From: Bretschneidera sinensis
Lineage: Eukaryota > Streptophyta > Magnoliopsida > Brassicales > Akaniaceae
NCBI GenBank assembly: GCA_023935145.1
Contig: CM043704.1
Location: forward strand, 96,063,873 to 96,127,872
Direction of reading: 5' to 3'
DNA length: 64,000 nt
Below are positions 19,233 to 35,400 of this stretch, piece by piece (position 1 is the first letter of the stretch; the number at the start of each line of letters is the position of its first letter). Both the position numbers and the translations under genes were made by a program. Under the pieces are notes generated by a model. That model was not told the DNA's origin, ran no database searches, and saw only the letters and a program-made list of their open reading frames with translations.

Positions 19233-22200
19233 TCATGCTTCTGCAGCCGTAGAATCATCAACTGGATGCCAATGTCTGTTGAAAAACCACATGGAATCTG
19301 CTTCAACAGCATATCCATCTTGATTACGGTGCCAACCATAGTAAGCATGCGTTTGGTTCTTAATATCGAAAATGGCATGACCAAAACTGGCCTCACGATA
19401 AGCCGAGTACTCTGGCTGTGGCTCTGACATGCTGCACACCACACAAACAATACATTAGTATTTCACAATGGCAACATATTGATAACAAATCTATAAAAGA
19501 AAGCACAATTTTGTAATGTAATGATCTTTACTTGGTAGCTAAGCCTTCAAGATTTCCACCATCACCAATGGTTATGTATACAGGTGCTGATTGATCTTTT
19601 ACAGGAGAGCAAAGACCATTTATGATATTGTACGCAACATTCGATACACGTTCCTGTTATGTCATAGATTCAAAGTCAAAGTGACACTAGAACAAATTGA
19701 ACTATTGGTGAAAACAGAGAATGCTGAATGAATACATAAATTATATATAGGCATTCATTGGAAAAGAAAAAAAAAATTCTATATATAGACATTAGACACA
19801 CATAGGTCGAAATAAAATTAGGTATCAAAAACAGAGAAAACAAAAGATGGGAAGAATGAAGAGGAGAGGATGGAGAAGATGGAAAAACAAGAAGATTGAT
19901 GTTTTCCATCATGTGTTTGGAAGATGATGGAAAAATGAGAAGAACGAAGGAAAAGACAAGAAGAAAAAAAACTCATTTTAGCTTCCCCTCTCTAATTCTC
20001 TTCATTTGAAAGGATTGCGATTTGTACATGTGAGAAAAAAACGTCAATTCTCTCACTTTTCTTTCCTACCAAACAATAGAGAAGTGCTCTTCACTCACTT
20101 TTCTTTCCTCTTCCTCTTCCTTCCTCCTACTTTTCCTATCTAACAATCACAAAGAGAAGCATATCTTGTTTAGTCCCCCACCCCACCCCAGCAAGATGCG
20201 CACACTCTAATTTCAATGATGTTGAAGTTTTTTATTGTCAAATGCAGACTTCAGGTGGATAAAAGATAATTTATCGGAGATAAATACTGCAGAACCTGAA
20301 AATATTTAAGGAACACTTACAGATCGTTCATAGGCATGGACATGACCAGCAAATACCACATCAACTTCGTATTGCACAAACCATGGTTCATACATCACCC
20401 TCATGGTTTCTCCTTCCATATAATGATAGTTGTAGCTATTGTACCATGGAGAATGCATAAGAACAATCAACCATGGTGTCTCACTCCGGTTAACTTTTGG
20501 CAGCTCCTCTTCTAGCCATTTATACTGAGGAGTGTACTTACCTGGGAAGAAATGAAGGGGAAAAAAAGGTGAAATGATGAATAATGGGTACATATGTATC
20601 TAGAGAATCAATTCATAGTAATAAAATTTGTTAAAAGATTCCTATAATCCTTACCGTATGCCGAGTATGAGGACAAGACTATGATGTATGCTGAAGCTCT
20701 CTTTATCGAATACCAAAAGGGAGCAGTACTTTTTGATGATCGATAAGGAGTGTGATAACGATGAGTGTAAGGCTTAAAAGGTTTGTTTTCACCCTGCGAC
20801 ATAAATATAATTCATTTTTTAGAGTTGCCAAAATTAGGTAGAATCAACAAAGGATAACATGCTTGAGCTATACTATACTCCATTGATTCAAAAACCACAG
20901 CCAATAAACAGCAATCTTCAATTACTTTCCTAGGCTCCTTATGCCCCCTTTGTTTTTAGTAGTTACAAAGTCAAATGTAGTTCTTGGTTAGTTAATGGAT
21001 CAATATTCCACAGAGGTGGAAAACAGAGAACAAAGTAGCACTTAGGAATTAAATTATGGTGTTTTACAAGTGAGCTCATAAGAATAAAGGTAAATGCAAC
21101 TCTTTCAGAGCTTCCTGCCCCTAGGGCATTGTGAAATAGCATCATAGATATATAGTATAATAACCTCAATAAGAACCATACTTCAAATGATGAAATAAAT
21201 AGTGAAATCTGAAGGGAAAAAAAAACATATCAGAAAGATCGAAACCACATTGTCCAGAAATTGCAACAGGAATCGAAGCAAATCTCAGTAAACAGATATT
21301 ATAGAACAGATAATTTTACAGACTTAATGAGCATCATATTTGACTTAACAATGAAAAATCTAGAAATACTTACAATTTCTGGGGCAAAGTCGATTTCGTG
21401 ATTCCCTGCAGTCCATATCCATGGTTGATAAGCAGTGCTTCTCTCAACAAACCGTCCCCATGTATCCCATCTAACATTGTCATGGTTAGGATAGTTATCT
21501 GCATAAGAAAGATCCCCAACAAACAACACTGTTTCTCCTTTCGATGGGTTTAATTCATAATGAGTAAGTGTCTTGTTCGAATCAAAACTCTGACCAAGAT
21601 CCCCTGCAAACAATGTCCCATAGTAAGATGTGAGTACACATAAACATCTCAAACATGAAACATGCCTGCATAACATCCACCAATACAAATTCACATAAAT
21701 GCTCATTTTACCAATCAAATTGAAGTTTAGGGAGAAAGTAAGGAAGCCCCAAATTATAAATATACCTGAGTATAATGCCACTAGCTTAATCAAATCTTAA
21801 ATCATTAGCATCTTTCACTTACCAATGAGACCAAATGTGTATGGGACATCAGGACCAACTTCAGGAGGAGTTACAAACCAGAATTTGCGCATAGTGTGAC
21901 CAACCCCAACCACATAGTAATATTTGGTGTTGAACTGCCCAAAAATTGAATAAGCAGACAAAGAAACACAAAATTCATTTCAATTCACAATTCAAATTCC
22001 CCAATTAACTCCAAAAAACAAAAGGAGGAACAAGAAAATAACTTATATCATGCAGAACATAACACAAACAGAAGAATTATGAATTCACCAGTGCACATGA
22101 AACAATTAAATTCAACAATAAATGGATAAAAAAGAATCCAAATTCACCTCCAATTTTCTAATGGTACAGTGGTGAATATAACCAGAAGTGTAATTGTAGA

Positions 22201-22805
22201 ATCTGTAGGTAGTAACTTTGCCTTCAGCCTTCTCTTTCTCCTTGCTATTTTCTTTCCAGTAAAACACTGTATTTGAGCCTGGCTCATCCTCAGTCACCCA
22301 TGACACTATAACTGCTCTCCCCACGTGATCTCCTTGTGTTATATGAACCTTAATTCAAAAACCCAGAACCAAAAATCAAGTCTAAAAATTATATTAAAAT
22401 AATTAAAGAAAAAAACCCACTAATTATCTAATCTTATCTAAACGAGTGCCAAAATATAAATTTAATCACAAGCTTGAATGAGAAACATCCCACATAGAAG
22501 GACAAAGCACATAGTTGAAATCTAACACAAATTAATCAACAAACATAATAGTTTCATGGCTGAAAAAACAAGGAAAGACGAACAGATATGAAATAACAAG
22601 GAGAACAGAGGGGAAAAAATACCTGTTGAGGGGCATTGTAGCCAGGAGGGACATCAAAGACATCACTGTCAAGAGGCATATCAACAGTTTTCTCCACTTT
22701 CCTCACAAAACTGCTTGTTTTACCTCCGTTACATAATACTGCCACATTCAAGACCAAACCCAAAACGAAAACAACAAACAAACAAGAAGATCCTAAAATA
22801 CCCAT
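19233..22805 (-). CDS. Purple acid phosphatase (PAP10/PAP12-like), secreted
   Basis: Eight exons (right to left): 22805-22623, 22348-22148, 21934-21823, 21603-21374, 20793-20655, 20541-20321, 19653-19532, 19431-19233. The phases agree, giving 468 residues, the usual size. The N-terminus has a signal peptide ([19 protein letters not shown]). The five metal-binding blocks are present: GDLG (about 166), GDLSYADNY (195), GNHE (232), VLMHSPWY, and GHVHAYERS. The family hydrolyses phosphate monoesters with an Fe-Me binuclear centre and is secreted or vacuolar, often induced by phosphate starvation. MPLDSDVF and [11 protein letters not shown] place it nearest the PAP10/PAP12 group. An upstream in-frame ATG (MKKNRERCC) is an alternative start; I chose MGILG because the signal peptide follows directly. 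Confidence 0.93.
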
Positions 22806-24112
22806 CTTGATCTTATCCTGCAAAACGCAACACCGCTCTCTGTTCTTCTTCATTGTATTTATATGGGGAAATATGGCATTTATGAAAGAAATACGGGGAA
22901 TATTCAGCTCTTTATACGAATAATACAAATTAGAAGTCAACTCTTTTGAATGCTAAGAGGAATGGGTTTCTCTTTGTTTTGAATCAGATGGCGTGTGAAG
23001 AATTAATTACTACTTACAAGAAGAAAAAAAAAAAAAAACTCTTACAATATTATTATTGGTTTCGGGGAAAATAAGTTGACTTATAAATAAAAATATAAAC
23101 TTTAGTCCAAAAAAAAACTAGTGGAGTAAACTAAATTGTTTGACTATCATGGAGTTGTGTAGCCTTGTGAGTCGGAGGAAATGGGCGGGTATAATTAGGA
23201 AGGGTAATTGTGGTATTTCGTATATTTTAGGGTAAATTATGGTACTTCTGATAGTATTGTAGTCAAGATGCAATTTCGTTGTAAGTTGTAACTATCACCA
23301 TGCGATGGTTAATGTCGTTTGTTGATTGATCAACACCGTGTGATGTTATGATTAACGTTCATATCAATTTAAGAAGGCATGGAATTCTGTGATATTCTTT
23401 TTTTTGGCAGTAGCAATTAATCAGTATTCATCAAATTTCGGCATACTAAAATTTGATCAATATTAGCTTCTGTAAAAAATAAAAATACCCTTGAGTTTAT
23501 ATAGAAATTATACTTTCATTATTTTAGTTTGAAAATAGACATTTACGTCCCTAGACATTTACGTCCCTCAAACTCTCCGATTATTAGTTAATAAACAAAA
23601 ATAAAATAAAAATCAATTAAACAAAATAAATAAAAAAAAGACTACACTACCCCGCATTTACCGGTCTTGAAATTTTGGGGCAAATTAATTGATGGAGAAT
23701 TTAAAGTCATTTGAGAGTGAGAGACGCAAGAAGTAAAAAAAAAGAAAAAAACTTTTTCATTAAATCTAAATTACACCGGGTGCATATCAATCATCCAACA
23801 AAAAAAAAGAGTAACTTTTTCTTTCGATGAACGATTAACATAAATCTGACGCAAATGCACCTAATACACTCAAAAACTCGTGAAAATAGTATATGTTAGT
23901 CCATAGTCAAGCTGGTTGCATTTTCAACTCATGCCATGCCTTTGGAGATCTGGTTGGCATAAAGAAGCGTTTTAGGAAGAAGATAAGCATTGGACCAGGT
24001 ACCATTCTTCTTAATTTTGTTTTAAGGAATAACTATTTAAATAAAAAATAAATAAATAAGGCATTCAAGAAAAAAAAGGTATAATTTTTAAAGAAAGTTA
24101 AAAGTTAGAAAA
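22806..24112. other. Intergenic: 5' region of the phosphatase gene
   Basis: Contains the phosphatase promoter and leader (plus-strand TATATGG-type AT tracts near 22860), poly(A/T) runs and no frame of interest. No P1BS-type phosphate-response site (GNATATNC) was confidently seen. Confidence 0.4.
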
Positions 24113-25740
24113 GGAGAATACAAAGAGGGGTTGATTAAAGTATATTTCATGGAAATTTTGGTTTTAATGTAATTATCCAAATATCCTTCAATCCTCCGCA
24201 CAAAAAAAAAAAGATTGAGACTCAATGAATGGCTGAGATTCAATTGATGCAAGCTGCAAGATCAGTAACATGGTACTTGAACCATCTAATTAATCAACCC
24301 ACAGTAGATGGCGATAGACAAGAAAAGCAATAAAGGATCCACGAAAGATCTCACATCATCTTTTTAAGGCTTTAGCCATGCAAACTCATTTTTCAATAGT
24401 TCTTGTAACTTAAAAATTACATATATGCCGTTCTTGAAGGAACGTGTACAACACACAAATAATATCATAAGTCCTTTGTGCTCCCCCTTTCTATTATTCA
24501 ATTTCAATGGACTAGGGCCGGTTGAGATTTTTGGGTTTTTTTTATTGGTTTTTGATTTTTTTATGGGGTTGAAAAGGAAAGTATCTTGAATAGAAAAGAA
24601 ATAAATAAGATTATGATTTTTGATAAAGAAAATGACATACATTGCTAGTGGAGTGTGAAAAGGGATACCGGCATTGGACTAGACGGCTCAGTTGACTGAC
24701 CTAAAACGGTGGGATCAGAACTAACAGACTCTCCATGCCATGATTAGTGATTTACAATCAATCAGGTTCAGGCCCACTTTATTTACTTTAACACTTCTTT
24801 TTAACCTTTTTAGTGATAACCTTTTCAACTTTATCTTCAAAAGGCAGCTTTGCTTTGTGTTCATCTTATCTTTGCTAAGCTCGTTCAACAGATTCTCTAT
24901 CGACCTTTTTTTTTTTGAGTTGATTCGCACCTTTTTTTTTTTTGTTACCCTTTGATGGAACTTCACGTTCTTAACATATCATTTTATTACGTGAATGGAA
25001 CGTTAAAGTTGTGAACAAAATTAACATGATTTATTACTAAAAATGACAGTTATCTAAACAAAATTGTCCAAACAAGCAAATAAAAAGATAAGCTCCACAA
25101 TCTTATCTATTTTATGCTTGTTTTATAAATTAAAAGTTTAATTATAAAAAAATCACAAAGTTGATTTTATTTTTAAAATATATTTTGATGTTTTTTGTGA
25201 TAAAAAATATTTTATGATCGATTAATAAAAATATATCATATGGTATTTTTTACTAATAAAAACATATTACAAGATATTTTTTATCACAAAAAAAAAATTT
25301 ATTGATATTTTTTAAAATTGAGTCAACCGCTGGGTATTTTTATAATTAAGCTTAAATTAAAATAACATTTTTTCGATTGCATACCATGTTCTATTTCAAA
25401 AAATTGTCATTAAAAAAAAGTCTTCATGAATCATAATACTAAAAGTAGGTTAAAAAAAATAAAATTGGATAGATGGAGTTTAAAACTAATTTGTTAAAAT
25501 ATCCACTATGTGAGTTTTCTCACGTTATAAAAAACAAAAAATAAAAGTGAGTTGTATATATGGTTTGGACTTAAGATTCACGAGTTTAAACTTTTAAATC
25601 ATATTAATGTCTATTCATATATATTAAACATGTGTTCATATGATCTACTGTTGTGTGAAATAATCCCGATACACCAATGTAAGTTTGAAACCCGAAATAT
25701 AATGTTACCAAAAGAGTCAAATTTCTCAAAATAACCAATA
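24113..25740. repeat. Repeated block, copy B (without LINE)
   Basis: Aligns with 1-450, 1305-1476 and 4343-5265 of copy A, in the same orientation. It lacks the LINE (empty site 24781-24796) and about 800 bp present in copy A. AT-rich; no gene. The MITE-like element recurs at 25138-25349. Confidence 0.75.
25138..25349. mobile_element. MITE-like element, copy B
   Basis: Counterpart of 4673-4890, with TTAATTATAAAAAA at the left and TTTTTATAATTAA at the right. Confidence 0.35.
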
Positions 25741-27553
25741 GAGTTTCGGACATATAAGCAAGAATTGTTCTGGTTACTTGGGCTAGTATTTTTTTTTCTT
25801 TTTCTATATGTGGACCAAGGATCAAACCTCCATTTGGATTATTTGTTACGATATGGGTTATGATTCCAGCCTGTATAAATTTTAAGCCCAAAACATGCGT
25901 TACTAAAGCCCAGACCAGCTAATACTAGACTGAGCAATCTCAAGGTTTCAGCCCTAGAACAGCAAAAAGGGAAAAAGAAATTCTTGAATTAATGATTTAT
26001 TTATTTATTTTGTATAGAGAATTAACGATTACTCCATCACTTGATTCATTCCCTTCACACAAAGGTTGCTTGGAGTCATCACGTGAATTTACTGTCAAAA
26101 GGCCTTCAATTTTCATGTAGGAAGCTAATTTCCAAAAGAAAGCTTCATGTGGTTGCTAAAATGAAAGCTTCCAAAGAGATGAATGCCAAGTAAGAAGCTT
26201 CCCGGAAAATAGATGTTAGAGTTAGGAAGTTTCTCAAGAGAAAGCATCTCTGGGAAAAGTTGTTTGATACGAAACTTTTCCTGTGGCTACATTCGTGGAG
26301 CGTGAAGCCATTAAGTCGGAGACATGAACATCAAGCTTTCAAATTTCCCCGTTAAGAAGGTAAAAGAGTATTACAATTATCTATAGCATATACTATAAAG
26401 TCAAATTGTATACGGTTTAACTTAATATTTAAATGACACGATATTATTGGAGAAAACGAGTAACACATCGAAAAAAAAAAATGGACAGCACTTAAAGAAA
26501 GCTAAAAATGTAATGATCATGAGTAATAATCCATAAAAAAAATAGATGACACGGTCCATTTTGTTATTGAATAATAAAAAATTCATTATATTTTTTTATA
26601 TCATCCATGATAAAATAAATATTTATATTATATATTTTTTATGAATTCGAATTAAATAATAATTTCTCTATTACAGACAAGTTAAAACTTAAAAAGTATT
26701 GGACATATGTTAAATGTCAATAATCAAATGTTATCATAAAGATTTTTGTCTAAATTTTATTTATAAATTTTTTTTTATCATAAATATATTCTACCGTTTC
26801 ATTGGAAGGAGGAGAAAACGTTAATACTTACTGTTATAATATAATTAATAGTTTGTCACATTTTTTATATGAATTTATTAAAAAGTAAATAAAAAATAAA
26901 TTATTATCAATCATGATTAGATTGACAATGAGATTCTTTGACGAAGCACACACGTGTTACTCACATGCTTCAAATCACGATAAAATTCTACCAGCGAGAC
27001 TAACGTTTCACAAAAAATTATTTCCCATATGAACATTTTTTTATACTCCGTAATTAAAAAATGGAATCTTAGCTCAGCCATTACGGTTGTAATTTTTTAA
27101 AAAAAGGGGTTATTTATAATTTACAACTCCTCTGAGGCATCAACAAACAAAGGGCAATATTTGTCAAACACCCATTCCTAAAAACTCCCAATCCGAATCC
27201 AACTAACATTCCAACGACAGCCCAGTGACCTAATCCAAACAAATTCAAGCCAAGAAAAAAAATATAATAATCCACAAGCAATTATCATTCCACTCCTACA
27301 ATCAAACTCCGCCACCTGTCCTCTCTTTATTGGCTCCTCTTGTTACCTTCCTCCTCAAGCAAAACCAAACTTCCTCATCAAATTACCAAAGTACCATCCA
27401 CCCTTGACTGATAGCTTTAAAGGCACCTTATCTCTCCCTCCTTTTTTAAATTATCTTCCTTGTCCATGTCGTAAACGTATGTATACGTATATACATACGG
27501 TGATTTTGTATAAATAAATCCCTCTTGTTTCTTTGTTTTTTGATTCAAACGAT
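25741..27553. other. Intergenic: upstream region of the cysteine protease gene
   Basis: No gene seen. A G-box/ABRE-like CACGTG lies in ACACACGTGTTAC near 26952, about 600 bp before the ATG; this would fit the drought and ABA response known for RD19, but one site is weak evidence. A TATA-like TATAAATAAA lies near 27510, about 45 bp before the start codon. Confidence 0.4.
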
Positions 27554-30298
<2,745 letters not shown>

Positions 30299-30325
<27 letters not shown>

Positions 30326-30412
30326 GGCGTGAGCTTAATATTGATCCAGTTGGATGCTGCAGTTCATACCAGCTCACAGTAAGGCGTGAGCTTAATATTG
30401 ACCCGGTTGGAT
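30299..30412 (+). repeat. 57-bp tandem duplication across the protease stop codon
   Basis: 30299-30355 is repeated at 30356-30412 with two mismatches. The unit includes the last codons, TAA (30323-30325) and early 3' UTR. The length is a multiple of three. Confidence 0.9.
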
Positions 30413-30629
30413 GTATGTACGTAACGCATGTGACATTTATATGGCAATTTGTGATTTTCTTCCTATCAAATTCTCCCAAAAACCGCAAGATTGAAATTTC
30501 TTGCGCTTTCGGGTCTGTTAAAACGATAGAAATGTCTGTAGATTTTATTTCTTTCAATGCATATTACCTCTTTCACAAACTACATAAAATCATTCCACTC
30601 GAGTGTTAGGAGTTAGGTCAACATTCAAG

Positions 30630-31055
30630 AATAAGGGTGAACTTGAGCTGAACCGAGCTCAAATATTAATCTGAATGCTAAGGTTTTCGAGCTTAGCTCG
30701 ACTTAAAATTAACAGGGTCGAGCTTAATTTTGAATCGAGCTTTTATAAATTGGATTTGAATTCGAGTTAGATAAATTTTTTGATGGTTCAATCTCGATAA
30801 TAAACGAGCTTATTCAATCTTGAGCTCGAGCTCGACCTTTGGGTTGTCCATTCAAGCTCGAGCCTAAACTTTAATTTTAATAAATAATATTAATATTAAT
30901 ATAAATATTAATTTGAGTTCGATAGTACTCTATCAAAGTATTCGAGAGTCTTTCGAACATGACTTTAAGGTATTCGAGCTTGGCTCGATAAGCTAATCGA
31001 GTTTAATTTTCAAGCTCTAGCTTGATAAAAACTCAGTTCGAATTCATTCCTATCC
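30630..31055. mobile_element. Degenerate hAT-like MITE rich in CGAGCT
   Basis: Begins AATAAGGGTGAACTTGAGCTGAACCGAG and ends with a rough inverse (AACTCAGTTCGAATTCATTCCTAT). The interior has many CGAGCT/AGCTCG words in both orientations, a pattern common to non-autonomous plant hAT elements. No clear target duplication was found. Confidence 0.35.
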
Positions 31056-32486
31056 GGGAGATATATTTGAATGAATCTTATTTTCAAAATGTCTGTTATT
31101 CTTTTTTATAGAAAAAATGTTTGTTATTTCCAAAAGCAGCTTCTAGCATTTTTTGATGTGCCATAGAAAAGCTCAAATTTTAGAGTGTAGGAAGCTAACA
31201 TTCAATTTTAGAGTGCAAGAATGACTCTGGAGCTCCAATATCATCTTCCTTTAAAAATTCATGAAGATAGTTTTCACTCATCAGTTTTGCTATTTCCCTT
31301 TGCACCCGGGATTTGTAAGAAGACTATTTTAGTATAACACTGATATCGTGCGATTCCATTGTAATTTCCTTCCCTTGAGCTTTGGTTCAGATTTCAGATC
31401 CCTGAAGTTTCGTTTGTTTCAATTCACTAACTCAAGCCATGCTTTGCTCCATGCTGTTAAACGCGTGCCTTTACTCCTCGAAAAACAAGCGTCAATTTCA
31501 ATTCCCCTGAGGTTTCTTTTGTGTATTTTTTTTCTACGTTAGTTGAGACATGGAAATGAAATTGACACTTGGTTTTGAGGTTTATAAAGGCCTTCTTAAC
31601 ATGAAAGAGAAGAAACAAATCGAAGGGCTCAGACATGGTAACGATTCGACTCGATTCGACTAATCCCCAAGTCATGTAAACCGTCCCGCTCTCCCTAAAA
31701 AGTCATTAGCACTGAGTGGGATTTATTTTTGATAAACATCATCTTGTTTGGCTTAAATACACTTTGACCCCAAAGTTTGGTAGATCCTTGCACTTTGACC
31801 TTCAACATTTAAATTGTAACACATTGATACTTAACATGGTAAAATCTATGCAATCCCTCCCTCCCGCCTTATATTCACTGTCCAAATTAGCAACGGAAAA
31901 GCACACGTCAAATGGAGAAAAACCAAGATTACAGGAAAACGAAAATGAATCTTCACAAGCACTGCCATTTTCACTTCAACCACAAGTTTCCAGGCAAAAT
32001 TTATCCTAAAAAGACCGAAACAGAGAAAGATCTGATGTTCTTGTAGATTCCACCATTTAAAATTTGGAGAAATGCAAAATTTATTGCAATCAACTTCACT
32101 GATAAAAAGGCAAATTCTAAGTACTACAAAGCATACGGTGATACGTTTATCAGTTTATGATATTTTCATATTTTTTATTAAATATAAATAGAAAGTTGAA
32201 TAAATTAAATAATTCTTATTATTACACTTGGCCATAACAACAGCCACCACATCTAAAGCCACCAGCCAAACAAGAAAAATGCTTCTTCCTTCCAATAACA
32301 GACAACAATTGGAAGGGAAAGGGACAAGTGCTTGCACTGTATAAAGCTCCCTCAACTCCCCATACAAGCTATGAGCCAATTCCTTCTCATCATGTTCAAA
32401 ATCATAAATAAAATAAACATGAATCAATACCTGTGCACAATAAACTCCATCCTCCTTAAAAAGCAGCTATGGTTCACATCATTGCA
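31056..32486. other. Intergenic, no gene seen
   Basis: Lies between the convergent protease and V-ATPase genes. Only short, unconvincing frames. Confidence 0.4.
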
Positions 32487-35400
32487 TCAATCATCTTCGC
32501 CAGCATCTAGCGTGAATGAAAATGGATAGAACTTGTAACCATCTCCTTCGTAAAACTTGTTTTGGAATTCCACCCAGTGAAGTCGCATCGCATGTAGGAA
32601 AGCACTGAGAGTTTCCATCACTAGCAACACACCAACAGTTGCAAAAATAAAGACGATGATGCCGACAATTAGGATAATTATATTGTTGTACCTGTGCATG
32701 CAGAAAGCTCCATGTTATCATCCATTAAATATTCCAGATATACCCATATGCTATGCTACAATTCATTGACTGCGGAGAATAATCCAAGGAGATATAAGAT
32801 AGTATTCAAGATGATTTTTTTCATTTTGTTTTTCCTTTTTTGGTGGTGGGTGGGGGTTAAGTTGGGTTGGGGGTGAGTATGGAAGAGAAGGGGTGAAGGA
32901 ACTTTGTTCTTATGAGTATTACTCGCTGCTTTATTTTCTAAAACTAGTCCCAAATTGAATATTACAAACTTGAAACTGACGATGTTAGGGCAATGAAATA
33001 TCATAGATTACAAAACATACCCCCAAGCAAGGAGGAGGACCTTCTCGTAGAAGACGCTTGACAACTCCGAATGGGCAAGACTGCACATAGTTGATAAGAA
33101 ACAAGCCACAAAGTATATGGTTAGCCTCTATTCATGAAATCAAATGACCTCTATAAAGAAAATTGTTGAGTCCTAATTAGGAACCTACTACGACACATAA
33201 TAGGAAACCTAATTAGGACTCTCAACAAAAATAAACAATGAAAATAAGATAAAGTGACTAGCTTTTATGCAGAACATATGGGCAGGTGATGTGCATGAAC
33301 ATGCAAGTGTCTTCCCAAAGAGATAGCAAAGCCGAATAAAGAAAGTGGACTCTGCTCTTTGCCTACCAAGGCAGGGAGGACACTTTCATCTCACAGCTTT
33401 CCCCACGAGTTCATATGCACAAAAGATGATATTTGTAGAGAGGATAGATGCCCATATGCACAAATACATTCAGGCTTCAAATGATTTCAACATTCTCACA
33501 TTTCCATCACAACTTGGACATTTTACCTTATATCAAGTATGACAGTTGTGTGCTCTTCATGTTTAGTTTTCTTTTTTCAATAAATGCATCAAATGTTCCC
33601 TCAATAAAAAAAAAGGTATGACAGCTTAGGCTAAAAATGCTCAAATTCAAATTTCTAGCAACATACCTGAGGGCCCATAGGCGAAGGTATGAAGCTGTAT
33701 TTGAAACTGCTCCAAGCACAAACTCTATGGTGTGTATGAGTTGATGTACAAAAATTTCACTGAACTCAAACTCCTCAAGATCATGGGAATCATGGTTTGC
33801 CTCTACTTGAAGACTATCCTCAGTACCCTCAAGTAGTCTGTATGATTGGCTTTGGTGCCTCTAAAGAAACACAACGATCAGAAGTGTGAAAAGAAAAAGA
33901 AATGGCTTTGAAACACAGTAACCAAGAAATCTAGCAAAAGGAAAGATACAGCTTACATCTTGGTGTTGCTTCTTCAAAAGAAAAGGCTTTGGAAACAGCA
34001 TCCACGGTACAGAAACAATAGATAGTAATAATAGCACAAGCTGGAAAACGAATGCACAGAATGAATGAACACGATGCCAATATTTCAAATTCATGACAAT
34101 AAATTTAAAAATTATTGGGCAAAAGAGCCAACCTGAACTGTTTTTTGGTAAGGAAAAAGCTGATTTTCCCCTAAATCATCAGTTGGACTCAGGAACATGT
34201 ATATCAGTGTGTGGTATAAATCAGCTTGCGAACCAGTGACCCACTTCACAATGATGAGGAGTGATAAATAGCCAAACATGCCATTTAAGAATATCATTTG
34301 GGGAATAAATTGAAACCTGGAGCAATGCAAGCCAACAAACTACGTTTTAGTTAGTAATCAGTTTAACTGATCTGGAAAAGCTTGAAAGATAGTGAAGCAA
34401 GCGAAGATCCAGACTGGTGCATCAAAATTTACCAGATGTTTAGGCTATTTCGAAAGAATTTCGCATTGAAATAACTCAATATGATTCCAAGGTTCATTTG
34501 GGCCACCCCAATAAGGATTGACATTTTCATCTTCAAAGAGTTGAGGAATGGCAACTCACTGCGGGAACCATGCCATACAGGATCCAGACCAAATGGGTAA
34601 GTGTCACGCACTTTAATCAAACCAATTGTATAAGCGTCCCTGCAAAAAAATCAGGCAAGACACAGTCAAAAATAATTTAAGCAGCTCATACTGAACATCA
34701 TCTATCAAAGGTCTTACTCAAGTACCTGCAAGAGAGATCGCGGCATGCATATGCTGAGCGACCAAATAATTCAAATGGCACGGAGAAAAACTCATTGTAG
34801 ATTAAACCAGTGTAAATTGAGAAGAGTGACATCATCAGAATAATATAACGGCCGCCAAAGGTCATTTCTGTGATGTCTCCAAGCTTCTGTAATTCATAAG
34901 AATTTTTGTTCAATTAGGTTCTAACCACTGAGGTAAATAAGTATTAAAAGAAAGAAATGCAAGGCAGGAAAAAATCAACAATTCTAAGGAACCAATGAGA
35001 AAAATCAATGCATAGTCCTGCATGGTAATGGAATAGTGTTCCTTGGATACCTTTGGGATTGTGATGTCCACCAAAGGTGCATGAAAAGGGAAATTTATCA
35101 TTTGGAAAGGTGTTTCATCAAATGAAAAACCAGAAAGGCCGTACATGGAACAATTCTACCTTTTTTTACAACTAAATATTTATAAATCACGCACTAAGTA
35201 ACTCTTACTCATGTACATTTTCTCTTAAACCAAAAACAAACTGTATTTAACCATCTACTTTTAATGGTATCTATTGAGCTCTCTACACCCTCAAAAGCCG
35301 TACCATTCTCTCTTTCCAAACCGACCAAAAGATAGAGAGAGGAATCAAAGTAAGAACCTTCCTCATATCCTTAGAAAGTATAAATCCACTCTAAGCCCAA

